A DNA stretch of 64,000 bases from Pseudomonadota bacterium. GTDB taxonomy: Bacteria; Desulfobacterota; Desulfovibrionia; Desulfovibrionales; Desulfovibrionaceae. The DNA lies in NCBI GenBank assembly GCA_023438245.1, contig JAEXRD010000063.1, positions 31,371 to 95,370 of the forward strand, given 5' to 3'. A program made the position numbers and the translations under genes. Positions 55,198 through 63,871 of this stretch are shown here, piece after piece. The notes below the pieces were generated by a model. The model searched no databases. It was given only the letters and a program-made list of their open reading frames with translations, and was not told the origin of the DNA. The first letter of the stretch is position 1; every line of letters starts with the position of its first letter.

Positions 55198-55960
55198 GGG
55201 GGGAGCGACCATCATCATCAAGAAGAAGGGTGGCGGAGAGCACGGCGGACACCACGGCGGCAGCTGGAAGGTGGCCTATGCCGACTTCGTCACCGCCATG
55301 ATGGCCTTCTTCCTGCTGATGTGGCTCATCGCCGCGCTCAAGCCGCAGCAGAAGGAGTCGCTGGCCATCGTCTTCAAGGACGTGCGCAAGGACTCCTCCA
55401 ACGTGACCAAGCAGGTGGTCATGCCCACCTTCATCCCCAAGGACGCCAAGGTCGGCGTGCCGGACGTCAACCTCTCCCAGCAGGATCGCCTGAAGTACGA
55501 GGTGGCGCTGCTGGTGAAGGAGCTGCTGGCCCAGAACAAGGAGATCCAGAGCAATTCCGGCATCAGCTCGGACAACGCGGGCGTGCTCATGCAGGTCAAC
55601 AACTCCGTGATGTTCGCGCCCAATTCCGCCGTGCTCAAGCCCGAGGCCGCCAAGATCCTGGACGGCGTGGCCAACATCCTGCTCAACCAGAAGGTCAACC
55701 TGGTCATTCGCGGCCACACCGACGACACCGAGAACGGCAACGGCCAGTACCCTTCCAAATGGGAGCTCTCCGCGGCCAGGTCCGCCGCCGCGCTGCGCTA
55801 CATCCTGGCCAAGGGCGGCGGGGCCATCGCCCCCACGCGCATGCGCGCTGCGGGCTACGCCGACAGCAGGCCGCTGGTTCCCGTCATCAACGAGGAGAAC
55901 CGCGCCGTCAACCGCCGCGTGGAGTTCTACTATCACAGCCCCGAGGCCGAGACCTGGTAG
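55184..55960 (+). CDS. motB: Flagellar motor stator protein MotB
   Basis: A 258-residue stator subunit. A short basic, Gly/His-rich N-terminus leads to one transmembrane helix carrying the ion-binding aspartate, D34 in VAYADFVTAMMAFFLLMWL. A plug/linker and an OmpA-like peptidoglycan-binding domain follow (SVMFAPNSAVLKPEA, VIRGHTDDTENG, NRRVEF). The start is a GTG at 55184 with GGAAGGAG nine bases upstream, inside the end of motA. A bidirectional terminator follows. Confidence 0.95.
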   Translation: MARNKGGATIIIKKKGGGEHGGHHGGSWKVAYADFVTAMMAFFLLMWLIAALKPQQKESLAIVFKDVRKDSSNVTKQVVMPTFIPKDAKVGVPDVNLSQQDRLKYEVALLVKELLAQNKEIQSNSGISSDNAGVLMQVNNSVMFAPNSAVLKPEAAKILDGVANILLNQKVNLVIRGHTDDTENGNGQYPSKWELSAARSAAALRYILAKGGGAIAPTRMRAAGYADSRPLVPVINEENRAVNRRVEFYYHSPEAETW

Positions 55961-55976
55961 GCGCATCGGGCCGCGC

Positions 55977-56013
55977 AACGAAAAAGGGCATCCGCGAGGA
56001 TGCCCTTTTCGTT
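55977..56013 (+). terminator. Bidirectional terminator between motB and the DUF900 gene
   Basis: A GGGCATCC / GGATGCCC stem on a GCGA loop is flanked by an A run on the left and a T run on the right (AACGAAAAA...TTTTCGTT), the layout expected of a terminator used by both convergent genes. Confidence 0.93.
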
Positions 56014-56030
56014 TGCCGTGCGGCCCGGCC

Positions 56031-57014
56031 CTAGCAGTTGCGGAAATTGAGGTCCACCACCAGGGCGCGGTGGTCGTCGTGGCCCTGCACGCGGCCCTTC
56101 TTCATGGTGTCGTACAGGTGCAGGAAGACCTTGCCCGCCTCGTTCTTCTCGTCGGCCAGGAAGTAGGTGTGGCCGTTGGGCAGGTCGTACTTGTTGTTCA
56201 CGTCGTCGCAGTCCACCGTGTACACGTTCTTGGGCGTCAGGTGCATGTGCTCCGGCCCGGTGTGGCCCAGGCGGCGGGAGGCCGAGTCCGCCCCGAGCTG
56301 GCCCACGGTGCCCGCGCCCAGGATGCGGTCGTCGGCCGCGAAGTAGACCACCACGTTGCGGCTGGCGTGGCACATGAACCGGCCTTCGCGGTTGTTCTCC
56401 AGCGCCTCGTTGAACACGTCCGGGGCCATCATGAAGATGTTGCGGAACATCAGCGGCACCTGGCCCTTGCGGTGGAAGCGCGACCAGCAGAACAGCGCCT
56501 GGCGCAGCACGCGGTTGCCCATGGAGTGGGCCAGCACGCTCATGCGCTTGAGGCAGGGGGCGTCGCCGCTCTTCACCGATTCGCGCCAGACCAGGAACTT
56601 CTCCAGCGCGCGGGCAAAGGCGATGCCGCTGCCCTCGGCGGCGATCTGGTCCTCGTGGAAGTCCTTGAGCACGCTGGAGCCGTTGTCGCAGGGCCAGATG
56701 ACCGGGACGACCTCGACAAGGCCCTTGTCCTGGTCGTCGAACAGGCGCTGCAGCTTCTCGGCGATGGGGAAGATGTGGTCCTCGGGCAGGTGGGCGGAAT
56801 CGTGGATGTAGAAGAGCACCTGGCGCGAGGGAGCTTTCCGCACCGCCTTCATGAAATTCTCGCTGCCCAGCTCCACGTAGGCCTTCTTGGCGTCGTCGCG
56901 CCAGCAGAAGTACACCGATTGGGCGGCCTCATTGTTCTGGAGGTCGAAGGTGACCTTGCGCATCTCGGCGGATTTGTTGCCTTCGACGAACGCCCGGTTG
57001 GTGATGAAGAACAT
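56031..57014 (-). CDS. DUF900-type alpha/beta hydrolase
   Basis: A 327-residue soluble protein of the alpha/beta hydrolase clan. The nucleophile elbow is AHSMGNRVL with Ser at ~162. The N-terminus (MFFITNRAF) and the IHDSAHLPED-like segment replace the oxyanion region of DUF900 proteins. Later strands include the likely Asp in VVYFAADDRILG and the His near GHTGPEHMHL. No signal peptide is seen. Substrate unknown; lipase- or esterase-like activity is only an inference. The ATG at 57014 has GGAGGAG. An in-frame start 24 codons upstream would add a Pro-rich stretch and is rejected. It ends at the shared terminator with motB. Confidence 0.8.
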   Translation of the reverse strand: MFFITNRAFVEGNKSAEMRKVTFDLQNNEAAQSVYFCWRDDAKKAYVELGSENFMKAVRKAPSRQVLFYIHDSAHLPEDHIFPIAEKLQRLFDDQDKGLVEVVPVIWPCDNGSSVLKDFHEDQIAAEGSGIAFARALEKFLVWRESVKSGDAPCLKRMSVLAHSMGNRVLRQALFCWSRFHRKGQVPLMFRNIFMMAPDVFNEALENNREGRFMCHASRNVVVYFAADDRILGAGTVGQLGADSASRRLGHTGPEHMHLTPKNVYTVDCDDVNNKYDLPNGHTYFLADEKNEAGKVFLHLYDTMKKGRVQGHDDHRALVVDLNFRNC

Positions 57015-57126
57015 GCTCGGCTCCTCCGGTGGTGGCGGGTGGTGCGGGTGCGCAAACAACAAGCTTGTACTTGAGCTACTTAGCAATCTTTCCTAGGCAT
57101 TGTCCAGTGCGAGGGCTTCGGCCTGC

Positions 57127-59352
57127 TCAGGATTGAACCGGCGAGCGCGCCTCGAACAGCGAGGCATACATGGTGTAGAACGCCAGCGCATCGACGGGCG
57201 CGTCCTGCTCAAGCTCGCGCAGGCGTTCGGCCCGCAGCAGGGCCAGCGCGCAGTCCTCCTCGGCCACCAGGTCGGACTGCGGGGCCGGGGCGCGGTCCGG
57301 GTGGCTCGATCCCGCGCCGTCGCCGGGGCCGAGGCTGCGTAGCCGCACCGTGGTTCCGCCCTCGCCGGGCGCGATCTCCTCGGCGTGGCCGCTCACCAGC
57401 ATCCACACCCCCGGCCAGGGCTCGCCCCGGCGCTGGATGACCGCCCCGGCGGCGAAGCTGTGGCGTTCCAGGTGCGGACCAAGGCGCTCCAGCAGGGACT
57501 CGAAGCGTTCCCCCTCCTCCAGCCTGCGCATGAGGTCGTCCACGCTGCGGTGGAAAAGGCTGTCCCGGCCCTGGTCGCCGGCGCGCAACTCGGCGCTCTC
57601 GAGCACCTGGTCCTCGGCCAGTTCCAGGGCGCGGTCCAGGTCCGGCAGGAAGCGGGCGGATTCGACGTCCTGCGGGGAGGCCCGGCGCATCTGCTCCTCC
57701 AGGCCCTTGGGCGTCGCGGTGAACAGGGGCAGGCAGCCCGCGGCGGCGCAGCGCTGCAGCACGCGCAGGAAGCTGTTGACGGCGGACGAGTCGAACCCGT
57801 CGACATCGGCGAAGTCCAGAATGAGGTGCGTGGGGACGTTCCCGGACGCCGGGCTGAGCAGGTCGCTCACCGTGCGGCCCAGGGAGCTGGCCGAGCCGAA
57901 GAACAGGTAGCCCGTCACGCGCAGGATGCGGATGCCCTGGCCGCGCTCGCGCAGGATGTGGCGGTCGGGCACGGAGCGCGTGCGCGCGCTGGAGAGCTTG
58001 ACCGCGTCGGTGATCTGGCGCAGCACGGGCAGCCGGCTGTACTTGACCACGAAGATCACGGTGGCCAGCACCAGCCCCAGTCCGACGCCCTCCAGGAAGC
58101 CCAGCAGGGCCGTGGCCAGCAGGATGGCCAGGATGAGCCCGTATTCCAGGCGGCTGACCTGCCTGCGCACGGCCACCACCCAGTCGAGCAGGGTGGCTAC
58201 GCCCAGGAAGAGCACCATGCCCCCCAGGATGAAGCGCGGGAAATAGCCCAGCACCGAGGCCCCGAAGAAGGTCGCCGCGCCGATGAACAGCGCGCAGGAC
58301 AGACCCACCACGCGCGAGTCGGACCCGGTCTTCGGCCCGAGCAGCGACAGGCTGAGCGCCGTGTATCCGGCGTGCGCGCCACCCGCACCGCCCAGAAAGT
58401 TGGCCGCCGCGTTGACGTAGAGCTCGCGGGTCAGATCCATGTCGCGCTTGGCGGCGGTCTCCATGCCGCTGGCGATGAGCAGCAGCGAAATGGCCGACAC
58501 CAGCGGAATGGTGCACAGCTGCGGCAGCTGCGGCACCAGCGCGCCCCAGTTGATCTGGGCGATGTCCGCGGGCTGGAACACGGGCCAGAGCATGGCTCCC
58601 TTGGGCATTCCGCCCAGGAGCAAGCCAGCGCGCCCGGCGGCCTCCAGGTCCTGGCCGGTGACAGCCAGGTACAGGCCGAAGGCCGCCGCCGCCCCGGCCA
58701 GCGTGCCGGGCAGGATGAACGGGCTGCCCCAGCGCATGAGCCCCACAAGCAGCGCCGTCATGAGCAGCACGGCGGGCAGCAGGCTCATGAGCTTTTCCGG
58801 GGTGAGCAGCTGGGGCAGTCCGGCCTGGCTGAGCGGCACGCCGGTGGTGATGGCCACGCTGCCCTGGACCAGCAGCCAGCCGATGCCCGCCAGGAAGCCG
58901 CCCACCACGGGGTAGGGCATGTAGCGCATCAGGTTGCCGAGCCGGAATTTGCCGATGACCAGAAAAAGCAGGCCGGTAGCCACAGTGGAAAGCGCCATGG
59001 CCGCGGCCACGGTGAAGCGGGCCTGCAGCGGATCGGCGAAGTTCCCGGACGCCACGATTCCGGCGGACACAGTGGCCATGATGGCCGCTGGCGCATCCTG
59101 GGGCAGGCTGATGGCGGTGGGGAACTCGCTGAACAGCGACACCGCCAGGCACAGCACGAAACCGCCGAACAGGGTGAGCCCGGCGGCGGCGGGTGCGAAC
59201 GGGGCAAGCGGGCCGGAGAAGATCAGCGAGGCGAAGGAGAGTTGTATGATCACGCCGAGCAAGGCGATGACAAAGCCCGAACTCACGGCGGGAATGGACC
59301 TGCTGGGGGTTGCGAGATCGTGAAGAATCGTGCCGGCGCTCATTTTCGACAT
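57127..59352 (-). CDS. SulP/SLC26-family anion transporter with STAS and CNBD-like domains
   Basis: A 741-residue inner-membrane protein. Twelve or so transmembrane helices (~20-420) include the SulP signature region (MPYPVVGGFLAGIGWLL and AAANFLGGAGGAHAGYTALS). A STAS domain follows (~455-560; LILDFADVDGFDSSAVNSFL). The last ~150 residues have a cyclic-nucleotide-binding-like barrel (FAAGAVIQRRGEPWPGVWML), but the phosphate-binding cassette expected after it is not recognisable, so ligand binding is doubtful. SulP proteins move sulfate, bicarbonate or other anions; the substrate is not fixed by sequence. The start at 59352 has AGGA upstream. It is divergent from the secreted TPR gene. Confidence 0.88.
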   Translation of the reverse strand: MSKMSAGTILHDLATPSRSIPAVSSGFVIALLGVIIQLSFASLIFSGPLAPFAPAAAGLTLFGGFVLCLAVSLFSEFPTAISLPQDAPAAIMATVSAGIVASGNFADPLQARFTVAAAMALSTVATGLLFLVIGKFRLGNLMRYMPYPVVGGFLAGIGWLLVQGSVAITTGVPLSQAGLPQLLTPEKLMSLLPAVLLMTALLVGLMRWGSPFILPGTLAGAAAAFGLYLAVTGQDLEAAGRAGLLLGGMPKGAMLWPVFQPADIAQINWGALVPQLPQLCTIPLVSAISLLLIASGMETAAKRDMDLTRELYVNAAANFLGGAGGAHAGYTALSLSLLGPKTGSDSRVVGLSCALFIGAATFFGASVLGYFPRFILGGMVLFLGVATLLDWVVAVRRQVSRLEYGLILAILLATALLGFLEGVGLGLVLATVIFVVKYSRLPVLRQITDAVKLSSARTRSVPDRHILRERGQGIRILRVTGYLFFGSASSLGRTVSDLLSPASGNVPTHLILDFADVDGFDSSAVNSFLRVLQRCAAAGCLPLFTATPKGLEEQMRRASPQDVESARFLPDLDRALELAEDQVLESAELRAGDQGRDSLFHRSVDDLMRRLEEGERFESLLERLGPHLERHSFAAGAVIQRRGEPWPGVWMLVSGHAEEIAPGEGGTTVRLRSLGPGDGAGSSHPDRAPAPQSDLVAEEDCALALLRAERLRELEQDAPVDALAFYTMYASLFEARSPVQS

Positions 59353-59497
59353 GCCTTATCCTGCCTCTCAAGCTTTGTTTCGGCCATAAGCATAGCGTGT
59401 TGCAATATTTCGTCAACTGGATGCTTGCTTCGGGGTCCATTGCGTGGTTATCTCGTTTCAGCTCTGATACGCGCAATTCCAGCAACGGGAGGAAGCC

Positions 59498-60004
59498 ATG
59501 AGCCGCAGCATTCGTGTCCTGTTCCTGATGGCCGTGTTCGCAGTCCTGGGGAATTCTTCGGCCCTGTGCCAGAATCTGCCCGAGGAATGCCAGGAGGCGC
59601 AGGAGGTGCGCAGTCCCAAGGGGCAGATCGACCTGCTGACCAAGTGCCTGGAGACCGGCAGGGTGAGCGGGCGGGACAAGGCGACCACGCTCAAGCAGCG
59701 GGCCGTGGCCCTGATGCACCTGGGGCAGCACCAGCGCGCCATCGACGACGTCAACGAGGCCATGCGGCTCAACTCCGGCGATCCGGACAACTATTACCTG
59801 CGGGGCCTCGCCAACAGGGGCCTGGGCAACCACCGCCAGTCCGTCGACGACAGCAGCCGGGCCATCGCGCTGGAGCCGGACTTCGCCGCGGCCTATGCCA
59901 ACCGGGCATTCTCCAACAAGGCGCTGGGGAACACCGGGCAGGCGAAGAACGATGCGCGCAGGGCGACGGAGCTCGATCCGCGCGTCAAGGTTCCCAGTTT
60001 TTGA
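59498..60004 (+). CDS. Secreted TPR protein
   Basis: A 168-residue exported protein. A signal peptide (ending SSALCQ) leads to a short Cys-containing segment (two Cys, one in EECQEA and one in TKCLETG) and then three TPR units (AVALMHLGQHQRAIDDVNEA, GLANRGLGNHRQSVDDSSRA, RAFSNKALGNTGQAKNDARR). It is probably a periplasmic protein-interaction module. The ATG at 59498 has GGGAGGAAG. It lies ~150 bases upstream of a hybrid sensor kinase with a periplasmic Cache domain in the same direction; a partnership is conceivable but not shown. Confidence 0.82.
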   Translation: MSRSIRVLFLMAVFAVLGNSSALCQNLPEECQEAQEVRSPKGQIDLLTKCLETGRVSGRDKATTLKQRAVALMHLGQHQRAIDDVNEAMRLNSGDPDNYYLRGLANRGLGNHRQSVDDSSRAIALEPDFAAAYANRAFSNKALGNTGQAKNDARRATELDPRVKVPSF

Positions 60005-60071
60005 GCCTGGGAGCCCTTTTCTCACAGCAACGGTCGTCGTTTATCCGTCTTTACGTAAGCGGTGCGACGTG

Positions 60072-60101
60072 GCATGAGTGTCATGCACGAGACACGGTGT
60101 C
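60072..60101 (+). promoter_or_regulatory. Two small dyads upstream of the hybrid kinase gene
   Basis: GCATGAGTGTCATGC (60072-60086) is a 6-bp inverted repeat with a 3-base centre. GACACGGTGTC (60091-60101) is a 5-bp one with a single central base. They lie 54-83 bases before the kinase ATG. They may be an operator, but chance is possible at this size. Confidence 0.3.
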
Positions 60102-60154
60102 GTATGGTGGCTCATTGGTGCGCGGGCTAGGCGATCCTCCACATCCGGTGCGCT

Positions 60155-62809
60155 ATGCTCTCATGGCTCTCCACTGGTTCCATCCGAAACAGGCTGGCAT
60201 TGCTGATCTTGCTTTCAGCGTTGCCCGCCCTGGTGCTGCTGGTCCTGACCAACATCGGGCACTCTGACGAGTCGGTCGAAAAGTCCGAGGAAAAGCTTCA
60301 GGCGTTCGTCGGCGAACTGGCCGACACCCAGGCGCGCACCACCTCCTCGATCAAGCTCCTGCTTCAGACCCTCGCCAAGGTTCCCGAGGTGCGCGAGCGC
60401 AACGCCGAGGCCTGCGCCAAGCTGTTCGCCGCCATCGTCAAGGAGCACAAGCACCTCGGCACCATCAACCTCGTGGACGCCAACGGGGAGCTGCTCGCCT
60501 CGGCCATGGGCCACCGCAACGCCAATTTCCGCCAGACCAGGCATTTTCAGGAGGCCATGCAAACCCGCGATTTCGCCACGGGGGAATACCTCCTCGGCGT
60601 CACGCTCAAGGTTCCGGTCTTCGCCTTCGGCTACCCCGTGCTCGACGACAGGGGCGTTCCCGTCGGCGCTCTGCTCACAAGCATGCGCCTGGATTCCTTC
60701 GGCGAGCAGTTCAGCCAGATGCGCTTTCCGGAACATTCCTTTGTCGGCCTGTGCGATTCCAATGGCCTGAGGATCTACCGCTATCCGGACAACAACACCT
60801 GGGCTCTCGGTGCGCCCATCCGTCAGACCGTGTTCCAAGCCTCCAGGAACTCCGAACGCATCGGCCTCATTGAGGACAGGGGACACGACGGCTTCACACG
60901 CATCCTCGCCTTCGCATCCCTCCGGCTGGAGGCGGGGCGCGAACCGTACATGCACGTCTTTGTCGGCATTCCCAAGTCCGCCCTGGTGGCCGATGCCCGC
61001 CAGGTCTTCGCGCGCGATGTCGGGCTGTTCCTGCTGGCCATCGCGCTGACGATGGTGTCGGGCTGGGCCCTGGGCGGACGTTCGCTGGGATTCCGGCTGG
61101 AGGAACTGGCGGCGGCGGCAGACCGCGTCGGGGCGGGAGACCGGTCCGTGCGCGTCTCGGAGCAGTCCGACGTGCGCGAAGTGCAAACCTTGGCGCGCTC
61201 CTTCAACTGCATGGCCGAAGCGCTCGAACGGGATCGCCAGGAGCGCGAGCGCTCTGAAAAGGCCTTGCACCTGGAGGCCCTGCGCCGCCGCATCCTGCTG
61301 GAAAACAGCCGCGACGGCATCGTGGTCATCGACAACGAGCACCGCGTCGTCGAGGCCAACGAGGCCTTCCAGCGGCTGCTGGGCTATTCGAGCCAGGAGC
61401 TCATCGGCATGCGCACCTGGGAATACGAGGCGCTGAAAACGCGCGAGGATCTGGAAGCCTTGTCCGAATCGTTCCCCGAGCAGGGCATGTCGTTCCAGAC
61501 GAGGCTCCGGCGCAAGGGCGACAGCTTCGTCGATGTCGAGGTCAGCATCAGCCGGGTCGACGTGGGGGGCGAGGCGCTGGTGTTCGCCATCTGCCGCGAC
61601 ATCAGCGAAAGGAAACGGGCGGAACTGGAGCTCCTGCAGTCCAAGATCCAGGCCGAGGCCGCCAACAAGGCCAAGAGCGAGTTCCTGGCCAACATGAGCC
61701 ACGAGATCCGTACACCGCTGAACGGCCTGCTCGCCATGCTCCAGCTCATCAAGTCCACCGGCCAGAGTGGCGAAGTGGACCAGTACACGGACATGGCCAT
61801 GCGGGCCGGAACCAGGCTGACCTCGCTCCTGGGCGATATTCTTGATCTTTCGCGCATCGAGGCCGGCAGCATGCCCCTGGCCAGCAGCCCCTTTTCCCTG
61901 CGGGCGCTCACCGACTCCCTGGTGGAGACCTTCTCGCCCATGAACTTCAGCAAACGCTTGAACTTCAGCATCAGCGTGGCGCCCGAGGTGCCGCAGCACG
62001 TGCTCGGCGACGAGGTGCGCGTGCGCCAGGTTTTGTTCAACCTCATCGGCAATGCCCTGAAATTCACGGACAACGGCGAGGTCCGTCTGGAGCTGTCCAT
62101 GATCCGCCCGACCCCCGCCGGGCAGGCCCGCCTGCTCTTCATGGTCAGCGACACGGGCATCGGCATCCCCGACGACAAGCTCGACCAGGTCTGCGCACCC
62201 TTCATCCAGGCCTCCGAGAACTTCACGCGGTCCCACCAGGGGGCCGGGCTCGGCCTGGCCATCGCGCAGCGGCTGGTGCGGGCGATGAACGGCACCATGA
62301 CCTTCGAGAGTACCGAGCACCTGGGAACGACGGTCTACCTGGTGCTTCCGTTCTGGCTGCCGGACCGCTCGGTTCCCGCCTCGCCAGCGGCCGCGGAGCC
62401 GTTGCCGGGCGCTGCCTCCACGCTGCGCCTGCTGCTGGTGGAGGACGACGAGATCAGCCGCCTGGGCGCCAGATTGACCCTGGAGCGCATGGGGCATGTG
62501 GTGGAGACTGCCGAGCATGGCGCGCAAGCCCTGGAGATGCTCCGGTCCGGGCGGTACGACTGCGTGTTCATGGATGTGCAGATGGATGTCATGGATGGTG
62601 TGGAAACGACCCGTAGAATCCGCAACGGCGAGGCGGGCGAGGCCAACATCTCCACCCCCGTGGTCGCGCTGACGGCCTACGCCATGACGGGCGACCGCGA
62701 GCGTTTTCTGGCCCACGGCATGGACGACTACGTGCCCAAGCCCATAGAGCAGGCCACAATCCGCAAGGTTCTGGCGGCTGTATCGGGGCGCTGGAACGCC
62801 CAGGCCTGA
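60155..62809 (+). CDS. Hybrid sensor histidine kinase (dCache-HAMP-PAS-HisKA-HATPase-REC)
   Basis: An 884-residue membrane kinase. A transmembrane helix (~13-33) precedes a periplasmic double-Cache sensor (~40-280), and a second helix (~288-310) precedes a HAMP linker. Then come a PAS domain (~375-490), HisKA with the phospho-accepting H516 in NMSHEIRTPLNG, a HATPase (FNLIGNALKFTDNG; DTGIGIPDDKL; GAGLGLAIAQRL), and a C-terminal receiver domain with D807 in FMDVQMDVMDG. The receiver is attached, so a separate Hpt or the small response regulator downstream may be the next relay step. No ligand can be inferred. It lies between a secreted TPR gene and a receiver-only protein. Confidence 0.93.
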   Translation: MLSWLSTGSIRNRLALLILLSALPALVLLVLTNIGHSDESVEKSEEKLQAFVGELADTQARTTSSIKLLLQTLAKVPEVRERNAEACAKLFAAIVKEHKHLGTINLVDANGELLASAMGHRNANFRQTRHFQEAMQTRDFATGEYLLGVTLKVPVFAFGYPVLDDRGVPVGALLTSMRLDSFGEQFSQMRFPEHSFVGLCDSNGLRIYRYPDNNTWALGAPIRQTVFQASRNSERIGLIEDRGHDGFTRILAFASLRLEAGREPYMHVFVGIPKSALVADARQVFARDVGLFLLAIALTMVSGWALGGRSLGFRLEELAAAADRVGAGDRSVRVSEQSDVREVQTLARSFNCMAEALERDRQERERSEKALHLEALRRRILLENSRDGIVVIDNEHRVVEANEAFQRLLGYSSQELIGMRTWEYEALKTREDLEALSESFPEQGMSFQTRLRRKGDSFVDVEVSISRVDVGGEALVFAICRDISERKRAELELLQSKIQAEAANKAKSEFLANMSHEIRTPLNGLLAMLQLIKSTGQSGEVDQYTDMAMRAGTRLTSLLGDILDLSRIEAGSMPLASSPFSLRALTDSLVETFSPMNFSKRLNFSISVAPEVPQHVLGDEVRVRQVLFNLIGNALKFTDNGEVRLELSMIRPTPAGQARLLFMVSDTGIGIPDDKLDQVCAPFIQASENFTRSHQGAGLGLAIAQRLVRAMNGTMTFESTEHLGTTVYLVLPFWLPDRSVPASPAAAEPLPGAASTLRLLLVEDDEISRLGARLTLERMGHVVETAEHGAQALEMLRSGRYDCVFMDVQMDVMDGVETTRRIRNGEAGEANISTPVVALTAYAMTGDRERFLAHGMDDYVPKPIEQATIRKVLAAVSGRWNAQA

Positions 62810-62949
62810 ACCTTGTGCCGCAGTGCTGGACTTTCCCCGCTTTGCGACTCGGAAAACCGTTGCGCCGTTGATTCTCCCCCCACCTTTCGTGTACGGAATT
62901 GGCAGCGCGCTCCACTCATTCTGCAGAGGCGTGTTCTCCAGGGGGATTC

Positions 62950-63378
62950 ATGCACGGGAATATCAAGGTAATGGTGGTGGATGACGAGCCTGGCGTGTGC
63001 GATGCCATCAGACGATCGCTGGAGCGCAAGCGCGGGTACACGGTTGTGACGACGACCAGGGGAGAGGAGGCCGTGGCCCTGGCGCGGGCCGAAACGCCCG
63101 CCGTCATCCTGCTGGACATCCTCATGCCCGGCCTCGGCGGGCTGGAGGTGGCCACGCGCCTGCGCAGCGACGGGATGACGGCGAACATTCCCATCGTGTT
63201 CCTCACCGGCCTGTTCACCAAGGCCGAGATCAGCCAGCATGGGCCGGTCATCAGCGGGGAAAGGTACATAGCAAAGCCCGCGAGCACGTCGAAAATCATC
63301 GAGGCGCTGCAGTTCGCGCTCAAGCCAGGCGATGCCGGCGGCGGGAAGCGGAGCGAGCGCGGGGCGATACAGTCCTGA
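62950..63378 (+). CDS. Single-domain response regulator
   Basis: A 142-residue CheY-like receiver without an output domain. The phospho-acceptor Asp is in VILLDILMPG, preceded by the acidic pair VVDDEPG. The conserved Lys is in RYIAKPAS, and a short basic tail follows. The ATG at 62950 (GGGGGA site) is preferred to the ATG 17 codons earlier. It is 140 bases past the hybrid kinase gene and is its likely partner, since the kinase already has its own receiver and could pass phosphate on through an Hpt protein. Confidence 0.88.
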   Translation: MHGNIKVMVVDDEPGVCDAIRRSLERKRGYTVVTTTRGEEAVALARAETPAVILLDILMPGLGGLEVATRLRSDGMTANIPIVFLTGLFTKAEISQHGPVISGERYIAKPASTSKIIEALQFALKPGDAGGGKRSERGAIQS

Positions 63379-63496
63379 GGCGGCGGGGGATTCGGCGCCG
63401 GGGGCCAGGTGCGGCTCCACATCTGGGGCCATCCCTGCGCCAAGGCGAACCGGCACAAGGCTGGAGTGGGGCAGGCCCCCGCTGTGCGTGCCGCCC

Positions 63497-63796
63497 TCAG
63501 TCCTTGAGGTCCTGCTTCATGCGCTCGAAGTCCTCGCGGCTGATCTCACCCTGGGCATAGCGCCGCTTGAGGATGTCCAGCGGGGACTCGGCGGCGCCGG
63601 AGGACCGGCGGTAGACCCTGGCAGCCAGGACGAACACCAGCACGACCAGCAGCAGCATGAACAGCCCGCCGCCCATGGGGGACATCATGTGCGTCCAGCC
63701 GTAGGCGCCATAGCCCATGCCGTAGCCGGGGCCATAGCCGGGCGCGGGGTCGTTCTGGCAGAGGACCCGGAAGAAGGCCGGGATGTCAGACAGCAT
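63497..63796 (-). CDS. SHOCT-domain small membrane protein
   Basis: A 99-residue protein. A short N-terminal segment rich in Gly/Tyr/Pro/Met (GYGPGYGMGYGAYGW) precedes one transmembrane helix (~43-62). The C-terminus is a SHOCT module (DILKRRYAQGEISREDFERM), a short element often found at the C-termini of small membrane proteins and thought to help oligomerisation. The ATG follows AAGGAG. Upstream on the same strand is the Met-rich protein gene, so the two are likely co-transcribed, with a GC-rich hairpin between them. Confidence 0.88.
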   Translation of the reverse strand: MLSDIPAFFRVLCQNDPAPGYGPGYGMGYGAYGWTHMMSPMGGGLFMLLLVVLVFVLAARVYRRSSGAAESPLDILKRRYAQGEISREDFERMKQDLKD

Positions 63797-63816
63797 GGCA
63801 GGCTCCTTGTCTGTGG

Positions 63817-63840
63817 AAGGGGGGCTGGGTCGCCCCCCTT
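63817..63840 (-). terminator. GC-rich hairpin between the Met-rich gene and the SHOCT gene
   Basis: A 9-bp stem (AAGGGGGGC / GCCCCCCTT) with a six-base loop, but no T run on the minus strand. It is more likely an attenuating or RNA-stabilising hairpin than a strong terminator. Confidence 0.55.
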
Positions 63841-63871
63841 GCCGGTGTCCAGGGAAGGTTGCAGGCGTGGG

